15,508 nt of DNA from positions 1 through 15,508 of the forward strand of contig CAKPDY010000031.1 in assembly GCA_934149165.1 (NCBI GenBank), read 5' to 3'. The notes beneath the pieces are model-generated. The model made no database searches and was not told the origin of the DNA. It was given only the letters and a program-made list of their open reading frames with translations. This document shows, in pieces, positions 15,317 to 15,508 of this stretch. The stretch is from an uncultured Clostridia bacterium. GTDB lineage: Bacteria > Bacillota > Clostridia > TANB77 > CAG-508. A program made the position numbers and the translations under genes. The number at the start of each line of letters is the position of its first letter. Position 1 is the first letter of the stretch.

Positions 15317-15392
15317 GGGCGCATAGCTCAGCTGGGAGAGCATCTGCCTTACAAGCAGGAGGTCATAGGTTCGAGCCCTATTGCGCCCACCA
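15317..15392 (+). tRNA. tRNA-Val (anticodon UAC)
   Basis: A complete cloverleaf: acceptor GGGCGCA with TGCGCCC, D arm GCTC...GAGC, anticodon stem TCTGC/GCAGG with loop CTTACAA (anticodon TAC), T arm ATAGG-TTCGAGC-CCTAT, discriminator A and encoded CCA. Anticodon UAC reads GUA/GUG valine codons. Confidence 0.98.
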
Positions 15393-15400
15393 TTTTCTTA

Positions 15401-15432
15401 AATAAAAAAATTAGGAAACTAATTTTTTTATT
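15401..15432 (+). terminator. A/T hairpin with GAAA loop between the two tRNAs
   Basis: A 14-bp stem AATAAAAAAATTAG (15401-15414) pairs with CTAATTTTTTTATT (15419-15432) around a GAAA tetraloop, ending in T. It looks like a terminator or a processing signal between tRNA-Val and tRNA-Asp. No promoter is visible between the hairpin and tRNA-Asp. Confidence 0.5.
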
Positions 15433-15437
15433 TTTAC

Positions 15438-15508
15438 GGCCTGGTAGTTCAGTTGGTTAGAACGCTAGCCTGTCACGCTAGAGGTCGACGGTTCGAGCCC
15501 GTTCCAGG
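15438..15508 (+). tRNA. tRNA-Asp (anticodon GUC), truncated by the window end
   Basis: Acceptor 5' strand GGCCTGG pairs with CCAGG at the window end (two more C expected outside). D arm GTTC...GAAC, anticodon stem CTAGC/GCTAG with loop CTGTCAC (anticodon GTC), T arm GACGG-TTCGAGC-CCGTT. Only the last bases are missing. Confidence 0.95.

Noticed and set aside
1..15508. CRISPR array, insertion sequence or prophage
   Set aside because: No regularly spaced direct repeats, transposase, integrase or phage structural genes are visible.

Overview
The window is very AT-rich DNA from a spore-forming member of the Clostridia, probably an uncultured gut-type lineage. The grounds are a cotJABC spore-coat operon, a spore photoproduct lyase-like gene, bofA next to a DUF2508 (yaaL-type) gene, a glmS ribozyme in front of glmS, strong AGGAGG ribosome binding sites and AGA-dominated arginine codons.

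Layout from left to right. Positions 1-620 hold an undetermined edge ORF, an N-terminal scrap of a Fic-family gene and a hairpin terminator. Positions 621-2139 (minus) are cotJA-cotJB-cotJC. Positions 2318-3283 (plus) are a self-contained unit of sigmaA-type promoter, unknown acidic protein and terminator. Positions 3362-4370 (plus) are the SplB-like radical SAM gene, which converges on the minus-strand block ATPase - recD2 - comF - ispG - ispH (10661 to 4436). Positions 10791-11915 (minus) encode a membrane-anchored SH3 plus Cys/His domain protein, divergent from the ribozyme-controlled glmS (12147-14363). The right end has yaaL-bofA (minus) and, divergently, tRNA-Val and tRNA-Asp.

The main discovery is a recoding signal. 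Three genes look broken by single-base +1 frameshifts: cotJC once, splB once and recD2 twice. At all four places the zero-frame codon is CGG. Skipping its C, so that the next codon is GGN, restores the conserved protein each time: QYG-GPDGEL in CotJC, the KYFP...IVY tail in SplB, and the SAQ/HKAQ-GSEF helicase motif region plus an upstream linker of normal length in RecD2. By manual scan, no gene in the window uses CGG as an ordinary in-frame triplet. CGG that straddles codon borders occurs at about nine coding or possible coding positions without any frameshift. CGT, CGC and CGA are used as normal codons. The simplest reading is that CGG is not a normal arginine codon in this organism. It appears to be a general +1 frameshift codon, or equivalently CGGN is read as a four-base glycine codon. 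The four sites share no other context: the preceding codons are GGA, TTA, CAA and CTT, and the fourth bases are C, A, A and T.

Functionally, the window mixes housekeeping (isoprenoid precursors through IspG/IspH, amino-sugar synthesis through GlmS, tRNAs), DNA processing (RecD2, ComF) and sporulation or spore repair (CotJ, BofA, SplB-like). The recoded genes are the coat, spore-repair and helicase genes. The likely essential genes ispG, ispH and glmS contain no in-frame CGG.
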